NCBI GenBank assembly: GCA_021613535.1
Contig: CP075495.1
Span: 4,588,001-4,652,000 of the forward strand
Direction: 5' to 3'
From: Adineta vaga
Lineage: Eukaryota > Rotifera
DNA length: 64,000 nucleotides
The notes beneath the pieces are model-generated. The model did no database searches. It was given only the letters and a program-made list of their open reading frames with translations, and was not told the origin of the DNA. A program made the translations under genes and the position numbers. Below are positions 1-10,583 of the stretch, piece by piece (the first letter of the stretch is position 1; every line of letters begins with the position of its first letter).

Positions 1-475
1 AGAAGTAATGAACGTATTGATAGTTTTCGAAAAGATATTTGTAATTGATCAATGTCAGCTAGTAAAGGAAAAGAAAACGTTTTCTTTCTTTTCTCTTGTA
101 TAAGATAACAACTTGACAATCAATGAGACGTGACTAATGAGAAAAATATGAACTGGACGTGTCTTGGGTACTTTTTCTTTTTACGTAACTCGTAGTCGTT
201 TTACTCTCTATTGACGATAGAGTCGATTTTTCAAAACTAATGGAGAAAAAAGAATCTCACATAAAAATCAGAAGTGATTATCTGTTTCTTTTTCTCGACA
301 ATCTAGACATAAATACAGATGTGCAGTTTAGTACTTTGATTCGTAAATATATGTATACGCACGCTGTGTACTGTTTATTTTAATCACAGCATAGGCGTGT
401 GTGCCTTTGCCTGATAATGATCAGCATGGTCTATGCTAATGTGTGAAGGTCATGACCGTCGAAAGTCAAACTTAC

Positions 476-1265
476 TTGATGATAATAATTGACTATGAGT
501 GTTACCGTTCATAGTTAATGTGTGAAATTCAGATGATGACGACGATGATGATGTTGAGAGATCGGATAGACGAAGGTCATTAGTAGAATAGATTCCGGAT
601 GAACGTGATGATGATTCGGGTGATGAGTCAATGGGTGTTGGAGTACTGGAGTTGGAGAAGAAATCTAAACAATAATAAAATTTATTGAATGATTTGTTTT
701 GAAAAGATTGTTCACATCCGACAGATGTTTATTTTCTAACTGCTGCAATCTTCAATTCAAAGACATAAAACTTGTTTGATGCAGCAGCTGAGTAATCATT
801 CTATTTGACTTGCAAATTAAACTTCTTTCCTTCTCTCATCCTTACCTGATCCTTGTGGGATATCATAATCATTTTCTTCTATTGATGATGATGTTATTGG
901 AATATCATAATCATTTGATAAACTATCATACATCTAATCGAATAAAAATATATGTATATGATTTTTCTATCGATTGTAGAATTAAAACTCACTGAAGCTG
1001 TTGACAAACAAGGAGAAGAACGTTGTGGTTGATTTGATTCATTTACTACAACTGATGCTACTGCTGATGATGATGATGTACTTGTTGGAATAAGTTTTAA
1101 TCGATTTCCTGGACATAAACCACATTTTCCTTTATGTTGACATAACCACCAGCCATTGAGACCATTTGGATTTTCAATAAGTACAGTTAATATATCACCT
1201 TTACGAAATTCTAATTCATCTTCATCGTCGACATCATTATTATAAAGTGCAACAGCTAACTGCAT
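476..1265 (-). CDS. CAS-family adaptor (p130Cas/NEDD9-like), 5' exons only
   Basis: Three minus-strand exons join in frame: 1265-993, 933-846 and 664-476. Exon 1 encodes an N-terminal SH3 domain (about residues 1-60) with the ALYNN, DELEFRKGD, GWWLC and PGNRL motifs, very close to the SH3 of BCAR1/NEDD9, which also sits at the extreme N-terminus. Exon 2 carries two YDIP motifs, the YxxP type that CAS proteins present to Src-family kinases and Crk SH2 domains. Exon 3 is Ser/Thr/Pro-rich and ends at a GTAAGT donor, so the gene should continue to the left beyond the window; I found no further exon in 1-475. CAS proteins are focal-adhesion scaffolds. The start ATG lies 3 bases after an AG acceptor. 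The serine-rich C-terminal parts are not visible, so the exact family member cannot be named. Confidence 0.8.
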
Positions 1266-1268
1266 TTT

Positions 1269-1270
1269 CT
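1269..1270 (-). promoter_or_regulatory. AG splice acceptor just upstream of CAS ATG
   Basis: On the minus strand a pyrimidine-rich run ends in AACTAG three bases before the ATG. No matching donor is obvious upstream, so it may serve a 5'UTR intron or a spliced leader. Confidence 0.5.
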
Positions 1271-4200
1271 AGTTAAAAAAAGAAGAGATAAAAAGAAAAT
1301 GATTATTATTTGTATGTACGTTTTTTGTTCTACGAGAACAGATGCATAGATGATAACATATTAAAAAATGAGACTATTCAATTCAATTATGATATCTATG
1401 ATTGTATCCTTCTGTTGTCATAAATGTATATGTTCTATAATAAATTAGATGTGACAAAAGTGTAATAACTCTTATAGATATTTGATTCATATCGGCTAGA
1501 CTATACAAATGTATTTATATAGAAATAGATCATCATTATTTTCATGCTAAATACATGTAAACAAGAAATTAGTTTTGTCTTGTGTGTGTTAAATAGTATT
1601 TCTAAATGTTTACTTAATATCTTACTTGATCGAAAGTATTTTATTATAATAAATGGTCTCGAAAGTTATTTCTTTGCTCATTTTATGACATGAAAAGAAA
1701 AGAAGAGAGAGAGTGAGAGAGAGAGAGGAGAAAGAAAAAAAAGAATAAAACTATATTTAGAATAGTGTAGTGTGGTCTTTGATCGGTACCGATCAGAATA
1801 GAAAATAAAGATGGTTATGTAAATTTCATTACGTGTAAAACGACAAGGCTATTTCTTCGTGTTTCTTACTCTCCGACGCATTTGTTCTCATTAGTATTGT
1901 CATTTCTGTTCAGTCTTAAGGAAGAAAAAAAACCCCGAGCAAAGATCGACAAAAAGACTTACTCACCGACTGTTAGTGTCTTATCAAGTATTCGAACAGT
2001 AACTTTCTATCCAACACATACACATGTATGCAAGATGAAATCGGTGTCTCGACTGTAGGGAGAATAAAAAGAGAGAAAAAAGTCTATAACGCTGTTGCCA
2101 CCATCTATTCCGTTCTGCTATCACTCTCTTCATTTTCTCGTTCTTTGTACAGAGAAAGCAAGAAGTATACACATACGGGATGCAGAACAATATAATCACA
2201 ACCATATAAACGAGAAAGTGACGGACCACAATAGGTTATCGATTAGATTTTTTTTTCATGAACGTGTGACAGAAGCTCTAGTTTGTTTTTGTTCGAACAC
2301 GTTTATACTAATCGTTGATTATAATCTAAGTTCCGCTTTATAAGATTGGCCTTCACTTGATCTTATCGTCCATATATGAATGACGTAACATCTAGTTTCT
2401 CCGGGAACAAGAGAGATAGAGAGAGAGAGAGAGTGCGTGTGTTATGCCTCTATGTGTATGTATGTGTGTACATGTGGCGAACGAACGATTCAATCAACGC
2501 AATGTAAAGATGACGAAAGACGAAGAATAGAGTTTGTTAAATAAACATAGAAACAAGATTTAGGCGTTCCATCTTAATCTATGTCTAAACAGATCAATCT
2601 GACAACGACGACAACGGCAACGACAACGACAACAAAAGCGACGAAATAATACTTGTTACGACTAGTTGTACGATGCGATTGTTTAACAGACAAAATGCTT
2701 ATGTAAAAAAATATTTCAAAGAAGTTTTTTTGTTATTAGTATTTCATAAACAGAAAACATACTTCAGTAAAAAAAAGCTCTGTTTTTTCATTCTAAGGAA
2801 GGTTAAAATCATACTACATACATTTCAACGTTCTCAAATATCTTTAACTAAAGACGTTTGAATACAGAACAAAAAGAAAACCGCATGATAGACATCAATT
2901 CAAATAATAATTAATTTTTTTTTTCATAATAACCTTGTCTTCGGTTGCAATGTCAAGAAAAATGATACATATAAACTTCAACAGAAATTTTATCGACGGA
3001 AAAAAATAAACTAAGAAGTTCTTTTTTCATCTCCATGATATCAAATCGTTGTATGCTCATTAGCTGTTCATAAAATATCACATGTCGTGACATTGGTAAG
3101 ACAAAAATATCCTTGACTACTCTTGTTATACAAATATATCCTTGACAATGATATTGAGATGTATAATACATTAGATATCTTTAATAAGTATGAGCAACTA
3201 ATATAGAAAATTGGCAAATTCTCGGTTTCTTATTTCTTTGTACTACATCATGTCGTTTTTATACCTAAAGGTCAATTGACACTGACGCTTTCGATGATGA
3301 TGATGATATTTGATCAATTGAATAACTATAAAGATAAAGAATGTCTAACATTATGTTTTCTTATCATCAGATATCATATGTAGACGATATCTTGTCGAAT
3401 AATATAGAATCATAAAAAAATGGCGTCAAGTGCCTACTAGTATGTGACCTTCAATCAATCATCATTGTTGTCAAAATGTTTGAGAAAGAAAAGACAAGAA
3501 CATATAGTTATAAACAGATATATAAAAAAAATGTTAAATACATAATCAGATCAATAAATCATTAACATATTCGTTGTTTCTTTCTTCATACGAAGTTATA
3601 TAAATCATTGGAGATTATTTCAAAAGAATATTTACACATATTATCTCGTTTTAATCCTTTAAACTTTCGAACTTAAGCATAAATATAAAATGTTACTAAG
3701 ATTAAAATGTATGATTCTTTACGTAAATAATCCATATAGACAAGTTTCAAAGTAAGAAAGAATCCTTTTTACTGTCGAAATCTTCGAAGAAATAGATTAG
3801 TATCAATATAATTGAATTATTTGAGGACATAATTTGATATACAAATATAATTATATAGATTCATAGAAGCGAAAATGACTGAAGAAATTGTATTTATCGA
3901 TAATTTTTATATAGATAAAATAACAAGGGAAAAAAAGATTAGGTGAGTTCATCATATAGATACTACTGATCTAATTGATAATTGCTATGAGATTAATATC
4001 GATTCTCTTTTTTTTATCTATCACTATAAGAATGTTACAACAGATGATGTCCATTAATGATAAGTTCATAAAACTAAAATGTCATCAAGAAGAAAATTCG
4101 TCATTGATCTATATATTTAAGTGTTGACATCGTTTTGCATCACTTCATTCTGTTTTCCTTCGCCTTATGTTAACATAAATCATATTGAACAGAAGGTTAA

Positions 4201-4493
4201 CATCTTATTGTATATAGATATAATGATTAAGGGTAGTCATGTAGACATTGTATGATTACTATGCTACACAAACAAATACTGTTCTAATACCATTAGGAAT
4301 GAATATATATCCGATTGCTTACTAAGTATTTCTTCAATATGTTCTTTTCAGTTATAGAAGAAGAAGATACCAACAAGGGAACTATGAGAAACATCTTGAA
4401 GAATTTAGATGATTATTTTTTTATCTAGGCGTTTGTTTTCAATATAAATAAAATAGCTTGCAAGTTGATGACTTATATGTAGAGTTTTGTATT
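1271..4493. other. Intergenic stretch, no gene seen
   Basis: About 3.2 kb of AT-rich sequence without a convincing exon on either strand; open frames are short and low in complexity. It holds GA-rich microsatellites near 1700-1745 and 2410-2434 and a perfect 16-base palindrome at 1780-1795. It should contain the CAS promoter or 5'UTR on the left and the NSUN4 3'UTR on the right. Confidence 0.6.
2410..2434. repeat. (GA)n microsatellite
   Basis: Nearly uninterrupted GA dinucleotides, read directly. Confidence 0.9.
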
Positions 4494-6467
4494 TCAACTA
4501 ATTCTTCGAATTTTACAGAAATATAATGGACCAAAATTATTTGAAATATGCGGTAAAACAAGACTACCATAGCGTGTTTTCGCATGAAATTCAAAGAAAT
4601 ATGCATAATGTTTCTCCAATGATTTTGTTGAAATAATTTCACATCGGATTGGATAATCATCTATATGTCCACGATGTTTCCGATTCGATGTTGTTGATGC
4701 TAAATTTTCAATAGCTCGTTCAACAACACCTTCATTTTGAACAGGAGCTAATGTACATGTTGAATAAACAACAATACCACCTGGTTTACATGCTCGAATG
4801 GCTGATCTAAAATCAAATGCATATTTATATTTCGTTTTCTGATGACAAAACATACTCAAGTAATTTTCGTTGATAATCCGGTAGATCAACTCGTTCTTGT
4901 ACACGTTTTCTCGAAAAGATATTAAAAGCAGTTATTAAAGCATGACGATCACTTGTACATGGAACATCGACAAGAACCTATAAAATAGACGACTGATTCG
5001 TGTTTTGTACTGAAGGACAAGAAGCAAATTACTCGATCAAAACTAGCTGGTTCTCGTTGACCAAACAAACATCCATCACCTTTGACAAATTTCACATACT
5101 TTTTCAAAGTATCTTTTGAAACTGTTTTAGTAAATACTTCAACTAAACGTTTCCATCGTAAACTATCACTATCATTACATGTCAATTGAACTATATGATG
5201 AAAAAGAAAGTAGGAAAAAGAAAAAGAAAAAGATCAGAAATCTATTTACTATAAGGACATGAATGAAAAATATTCAATGCTTTGCCACCTGGTGCTGAAC
5301 ATACATCTAGTACAGAATGAAACGGTTGAACATCGAGTGCAATTATTGGAAGAACACAAGCGCCATCCATACAATAATAGTCTAAACTAAACAAAAGATA
5401 ATTATCAATAAAAATATGTATTTTTTGAAAATAAACAAAATATTACCCAATAAATTTAATTCATCTGTTTTAGCTGGTTCAAATCTTGATGTATTGCCAC
5501 GTGGAAATGTATAAACATGCCATGATGGAGGCATTTTTTCAAACTTACGATCTTTATCATCATCAACAACAGGTACAACATTACCTTTGATAACCGAATG
5601 TACCTATTCAGAACAAATACCAATCGTAAAACTTCTTCTTGAGATTTACAATCATCATATTTGATTAAAACTGAAGAAATTATGCTGTTTGATGAGAAGA
5701 CAATTACATTTTCTTATCTTATTTAGAGAAGGAAGGCTTTTCATTCGGGAGGAAATCATTGATTTATTGTGTGACAATTCATTTGACATCTCGAGAGAAG
5801 AAGAATGATTTCTAAGGAAATCCCCTAATTCCTGTCTTAAATTAAATGTACTGATTACTCCGAATGGTACCTGTTGTTCAAGTGCTTGTTTATAAATATC
5901 ATCGAGTGTTTTAACTGATTCTGGTTGATTAAATGTATTAATATCATCATTTTCATCATCATCCTCCTCTTCGTTGGTTTCTTCCTGATTGTCAGTTAAA
6001 TCACTTGTACCTAATAATCGTCGATTTTCTTTTTGTTCTAATAATTTTTTAATTCCATATTCTTCATCACTTTTAGCAATTTGTTCTTGAATCAAAGAAA
6101 AATCTTCACGTAATTTTGTATTGTCAAATCGTAATAAATCAATAGCACCTTCTTCAATTAATTTTTGTTTAACAGTTTTATTTGATAATGAATGTGGATT
6201 TATCAATGCAACAGGTTTCGGTAAACTAAGTAAAGCCAGTCGTATTGATGGCCAATGCCGATGAAATATAAGTGGATAGGCAAAATCAAAATATTGTAAA
6301 GCAAGTTCATTTGAATGTGAGCCATGATGTGATGAAAACATCTAAGTAAACAAATGGTTTTTTAACAAATTTGTCTATCTCATTTATTCACCTACCCATT
6401 TCTTTTTAAATGGTTTAGTATAACGTACAAAAGAGATATTTATACGATTGTAATGATTTTTTAACAT
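4494..6467 (-). CDS. NSUN4: NSUN4-like mitochondrial rRNA m5C methyltransferase
   Basis: Methylates a cytosine of mitochondrial small-subunit rRNA and helps mitoribosome assembly (family knowledge). Exon 1 (6467-6396) encodes a basic, possibly mitochondrial targeting N-terminus ending KKKW, as in vertebrate NSUN4. Exon 2 (6341 to about 5871) has the conserved block ALQYFDFAYPL..HWPSIRLALLS plus an acidic stretch. Later exons carry WHVYTFPRGNTSRF, the SAM-binding motif LDVCSAPGGK, the first catalytic motif DVPCTSDRH, the second YSTCTL, and the C-terminal NFGPLYFCKIRR. Both catalytic cysteines are present. I place the end of exon 2 at CAACAG/GT near 5871 because that gives phase 0 into the next exon at about 5607; 5655-5870 is then intron although it stays open. 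Third member of a minus-strand tandem, 210 bases after the SCaMC stop. Confidence 0.9.
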
Positions 6468-6494
6468 ATAAATAAAATTTTTTTGATATATCAT

Positions 6495-6496
6495 CT
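6495..6496 (-). promoter_or_regulatory. AG splice acceptor upstream of NSUN4 ATG
   Basis: Minus strand TATTCTTTGCAG ends about 28 bases before the NSUN4 ATG, inside the 210-base gap behind SCaMC. No clear donor lies in the gap, so it is a candidate trans-splice acceptor. Confidence 0.45.
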
Positions 6497-6677
6497 GCAA
6501 AGAATATGTATTACTAGTTTTGTAGCCGGGATGATTCTTTTTTTCTATAAGCTAATTATAAAAATAAATAAATGTGTTTTCACAAGAAAAAAAACGAAAC
6601 AGACAAACAAACAAACGAACAAAAAAAACACTATTTGGCATACAAAAAAAATTAATCTTTTGAATAACGGGAGCAAA

Positions 6678-8707
6678 TTACTGCTTTTCAGTTGAAAGAG
6701 CTTTAATAGTTGTCTCATAGACTAAATAAGACATTGAAACAGCTGGCACAACTTTTAACATATTAGGAACGAGACCACGATAGAAACCAGCTAGACCTTC
6801 GTTCTGCCAAATATCGTTTAACATAACCCGAATTGGCAGAACCGGATGTGCCTTACTTTGATCCATGTGTGGTAATGGAACGATTTGTCCCTGTCGACGT
6901 ATACGTAATAATGTTATGGGATAAGTAACCAATTGACCGGCAAACGATGAGATAGCACCACAACTAAGATAGATGTATACGGGAGGTTGCCGATTTTCAT
7001 GTGTTTTTATATAAAGACGTTTTAAACTCTAGATAAACGTAGTCAAAAAATGAATAAGTAATTGAAATGTAGAATGGAATAGAAGGATTACTTCATAACA
7101 TGCTAGATCAAAGCCAGCATATGGAACTATACCAATCTGATTTAGTGTATAACCACGCCAGAATGCTTTAGCACCTTCGAATCTGTATATACGTCTGATA
7201 GCATCAGCCCAATTAGAAAATTCACCAGTACGTCTCAAACATAGTCGTACTTTCAATACCTAAGATTTTTCAAACATGACAAAGAAGGATGATTGATTGC
7301 AAAAAGAGTTATATTTACATCTAGAGGATAAATAAGGGTTTGAGAGAAAAAACCAGCAATAGCACCGGATATGAATCTTTCGAAAATTGTTGTTTCTGTA
7401 TTGAGATCTTTGCCTTGAATTAGTTTCACCAATTTTTTACTCTAAACCAATGAATTCATTTAAAAAAAACACGAGATTCTTCTAAATTAAAATCTTACTT
7501 CTTCAAAAAATGCGAATCGAAGAGCTGTTTCTGGTATGATTTTCACAATATTTATACCATTTCCACGCCATAAACTTTGTACACCACCTTCTTCAATCAA
7601 ATAACGATAACTCGCAATGAGAGACATTCGTCTTCTCGAACCCAGATACTAAGAAACCTAATGATATTCATCGATTCTTTATAATCATAGCGGGTGAAAA
7701 ATTTAGTACAGAGGAAAAGTTTTTTTCGAAGCATGTGGATATCTATACATACCTGCATAATAATTTTCAGTCGATCAAATGGAGCAGTTGCCGTACGAGA
7801 TACAGCACCAGCACAACCACCGGCAACAAGATTCTTCCACAATTGTTTATTTCGAATTTCTTCATCTTCACATACAGCGTAGGATGTTTCACCGAAATCT
7901 AAATGCTAGGGAGAAAAAAAGAAATTGAAAAAGATAGATATCGATTTTTCATGAATAAGATTTATAACTCACTGTGGCTCCACGCCAATATCTGAGCATT
8001 TCATTAGGATCACCGGTAATAGTTTCAAGCATCATTGGATTAATCATAAAGAAAGAACGCCATTCGTCATAGGAGATTTCTGAAGATTTGTCTTGATTCA
8101 TTCTAAATAAAATTTATATATTTGATTTCTCTATTGAACAAGACATATCTCTTTACTTTTCTACTAATTTATTTGCTTCCTCTAAGTCAAGATATATACG
8201 AAGTTTACGGAAATAATAAACTAAATCTTTTGCATCAAATTTTCCTAAACCAAAATCAAACAATAGAAAAAAGTTTTATTCAATTACGTCATAGGAAATT
8301 TTTCAAGATCATTTACCATGATTACTTGCATCTAATTTTCTAAAAACTAGACTAAGTTTCTTTTCTTGTTGTAACACATAATTAGTAAATTGTTTAAAAG
8401 AAAGTGAAGATGAGTCAGGTGATCCACCAGCTTGAGCAATGATACGCTAGAAAGATATACAAATCTCCCTAAATATATATTATTTATTTCATATAAAGTA
8501 TTAACTTACACGAACAATATCCCAACGTTTGTTTGTCGATGTTTCAACGCCACTTTTCTCTAATAAATCAATCAATTGGTCCACATCAATACGATCATCA
8601 TGATTCTGATCAAGTCGATGAAAAAGTTTTCTATAAGAAAGATGACTTTCATTTAAGTCATGATGAATGACTGCATCTTTTATCAGATCAGGAGAAGTAC
8701 CATTCAT
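6678..8707 (-). CDS. Calcium-regulated mitochondrial ATP-Mg/phosphate carrier (SCaMC, SLC25A23/24/25-like)
   Basis: Exchanges ATP-Mg for phosphate across the inner mitochondrial membrane under calcium control (family knowledge). The N-terminal exon from 8707 holds an EF-hand-like loop [12 protein letters not shown]; a second (DASNHGKFDAKD) and a later one ending ISYDEW follow. The carrier part has three repeats: [20 protein letters not shown] near 7830-7770, a second signature split by an intron as YPLD/VLKVRL, and a third [13 protein letters not shown] near 6925-6890 that lacks the acidic residue, as this subfamily normally does. It ends [18 protein letters not shown], matching SCaMC C-termini. 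About eight small exons. It lies 226 bases after RPL9 and 210 before NSUN4, same strand. Several calcium-loop positions are non-canonical, so calcium affinity may differ. Confidence 0.9.
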
Positions 8708-8750
8708 TACACAAATTTCTTTTCTTTAGACTATGAACATGATATATTGT

Positions 8751-8752
8751 CT
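8751..8752 (-). promoter_or_regulatory. AG splice acceptor upstream of SCaMC ATG
   Basis: A T-rich minus-strand tract ends CACTTCAG, 43 bases before the carrier ATG and within the short gap behind RPL9. Candidate trans-splice acceptor or end of a 5'UTR intron. Confidence 0.5.
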
Positions 8753-8933
8753 GAAGTGAAAATGAAATAGAAAAGAAACAAAGTTTTCATTCTTTTTTGT
8801 TTTTTCAGTTGTTTATTTCTTTTGATGGTTTTTATTGATTAACGCGCGCATCAAAAACACACACACAGAAAACAATGTGAATTCAATGATAATAAAAACA
8901 AGCGCACGATGTTGTTTTTTTATTTACGCTTCA

Positions 8934-9700
8934 TCAGCACTGATTTTTTCGCTGACATAAATACCGTCAAGAAATTTACGGATATCTTTATTTTTAACTG
9001 ATGTTGACATTTGAATAAGTGCAGCTAGAAAAATAAAAGATAATATAGAGAAAGATCTTTCGACAAGAAACAATCTGTTTTACCTGATCGTGATACAAGT
9101 TCAATGTCATTTCCTTCTAAAATAAGTTCATCTTTTTGTTTAGTACTGGCAGTGATTTTAACACCAGGTTGCATTTTAACACGACGAACATATTTTTCTC
9201 CTAAAAAGTTACGAATTTCAATTGCTTGACCGTTTTCCGTAACGACAGTATTGATTGGAAAGTGAGCGTATACTGAACGCATTTTATAACAATAACCCTA
9301 CAAGATAAAAGAATCATCAAAAATTAATATTCTTACATGTTAAAAAATTCTATAATTCTTCTAAGAGAAAATGAAAATTAACTTACTTTTGTAACACCTT
9401 TAATCATATTGTTAATATGCGAACAGATAGTACGAACCACAGCATTTTCCTTGTTTGTACCGAACCATTTTTCCACAACAACTAAATTCTTTTTTGGCAT
9501 GGATATGTCAACACGAGCATGACGGAAACTTCGTACAAGTTTGCCACGTTTGCCAGTTACTTGGACAACACGACTTTTTACAGATACTTTAACTAATGGT
9601 CGAATAGAGAAAAATAAAGATAATTTCTATAGAATCAATGAAAAGAATTCATACCATCATCTGGTATAGCGAGTTGTTCACGAGCTTTGATGGGACGCAT
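8934..9700 (-). CDS. RPL9: Cytosolic 60S ribosomal protein L9 (uL6)
   Basis: Component of the large ribosomal subunit. Four exons (about 9700-9651, 9645-9388 with small gaps, 9299-9084, about 9028-8934) read in frame. The block [11 protein letters not shown], then [14 protein letters not shown] and [15 protein letters not shown], followed by [18 protein letters not shown], is almost identical to animal RPL9. The first exon ([15 protein letters not shown]) differs from the usual N-terminus but is joined in frame to the standard VTGKRGKL block. It is divergently arranged with MYCBP (406 bases between ATGs) and is the first gene of a tight minus-strand tandem, consistent with a strong housekeeping promoter in the shared gap. 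Confidence 0.97.
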
Positions 9701-10106
9701 GATCGAATAATATCGAGATGGAAATAAATATCGATCTAGAAAGAAAATTAGACTTTAATATCAAGCATGTCGGTTTTTCTTAACTAGTAATATTCAAAAT
9801 GAAATCTATGATTGGCTAATAATGGTAAATTATGGAAGAAATTTTTGTAAACCTTTTCTTTAATAATAAATTTAATTCATATCTCTTGTTTACTAAAGAA
9901 TATTAAATTGATTTCGATATTTTTCAACTTGTAATTTTCTATGATGAACAAAGTGCATTAGTGTGATAATTTATTCAAATGAGTCATATAGATGTAGTTG
10001 CTAGGCAACTTATCAACGCAGTGCTTGTCAATTGGAAAGAGTTTCTTTTTTCCTTTTTTCTCTTCTATTAACTAGGTGTTTATTTTAACGAAATTAAAGT
10101 TGAACA
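9701..10106. promoter_or_regulatory. Shared gap between divergent RPL9 and MYCBP
   Basis: 406 bases between two ATGs on opposite strands, so it must hold both promoters or one bidirectional promoter. Acceptor-like AGs lie at 9736-9737 on the minus strand (35 bases before the RPL9 ATG) and 10074-10075 on the plus strand (31 bases before the MYCBP ATG). No TATA box is clear in this AT-rich DNA. Confidence 0.55.
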
Positions 10107-10466
10107 ATGACATCGACATATCGTCCAAATGAATCAAAACGAGAAGAATTTCGTCGTTATCTTGAAAAGGGTGGTGTCGTCGATTCAATTACACGTTTGT
10201 TTCAGTCAAGAAAGATTAGTTTACTTTTATGATATTTTTTCTTTTGCATTGATTTAGGAGCATTAGTTGCTTTATATGAGGAAGCAGAAAAACCAAATAA
10301 TGCTGCTGAATTTGTTCGTCGTTTTATGGGTGCTACTGGACCTGATACAGCTGAAATAGAAACATTAAAAAATGAATTGATGGCTACACGTGAGAAAAAT
10401 GAAGAATTAGTTCGTGAAAATGAATCATTAAAAGAAAAATTACAAAAATATGAAAGTGGACAATAA
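10107..10466 (+). CDS. MYCBP: c-Myc-binding protein (AMY-1 homologue)
   Basis: Small protein of about 100 residues, the usual family length. Exon 1 (10107 to about 10195) encodes MTSTYRPNESKREEFRRYLEKGG; exon 2 starts at 10258 and continues ALVALYEEAEKPNNAAEF, then a C-terminal coiled coil, stopping at 10466. The SKREEFRRYLEK, VALYEE.EKPN and C-terminal LKEKLQKYE blocks match animal MYCBP. Known members bind Myc and AKAP proteins and occur in ciliary/sperm complexes. The intron donor is GTTTGT rather than GTAAG, as at some other junctions here. The next gene starts 117 bases after the stop on the same strand. Confidence 0.93.
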
Positions 10467-10565
10467 GAACTAAATGATATCAGCATCCTTTTTTTTTTAT
10501 TTTCAAAAAAGAAGAAACTTGCTTGAATGCATTTTGATTTCTTTAAACATATTTTTCTTTTCTTC

Positions 10566-10578
10566 AATAAACTTGTAG
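10566..10578 (+). promoter_or_regulatory. Poly(A) signal plus AG acceptor between MYCBP and kinesin
   Basis: AATAAA at 10566-10571 is followed by an acceptor TTGTAG ending at 10578, behind a T/C-rich tract. The kinesin ATG is at 10584. The gap after MYCBP is only 117 bases and has no obvious donor. This resembles an intercistronic region resolved by polyadenylation plus trans-splicing. Confidence 0.5.
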
Positions 10579-10583
10579 ATGAA

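Noticed and set aside
10202-10567. 121-codon minus-strand frame over MYCBP
   Set aside because: Antisense shadow; MYCBP on the plus strand has clear homology and splice sites.
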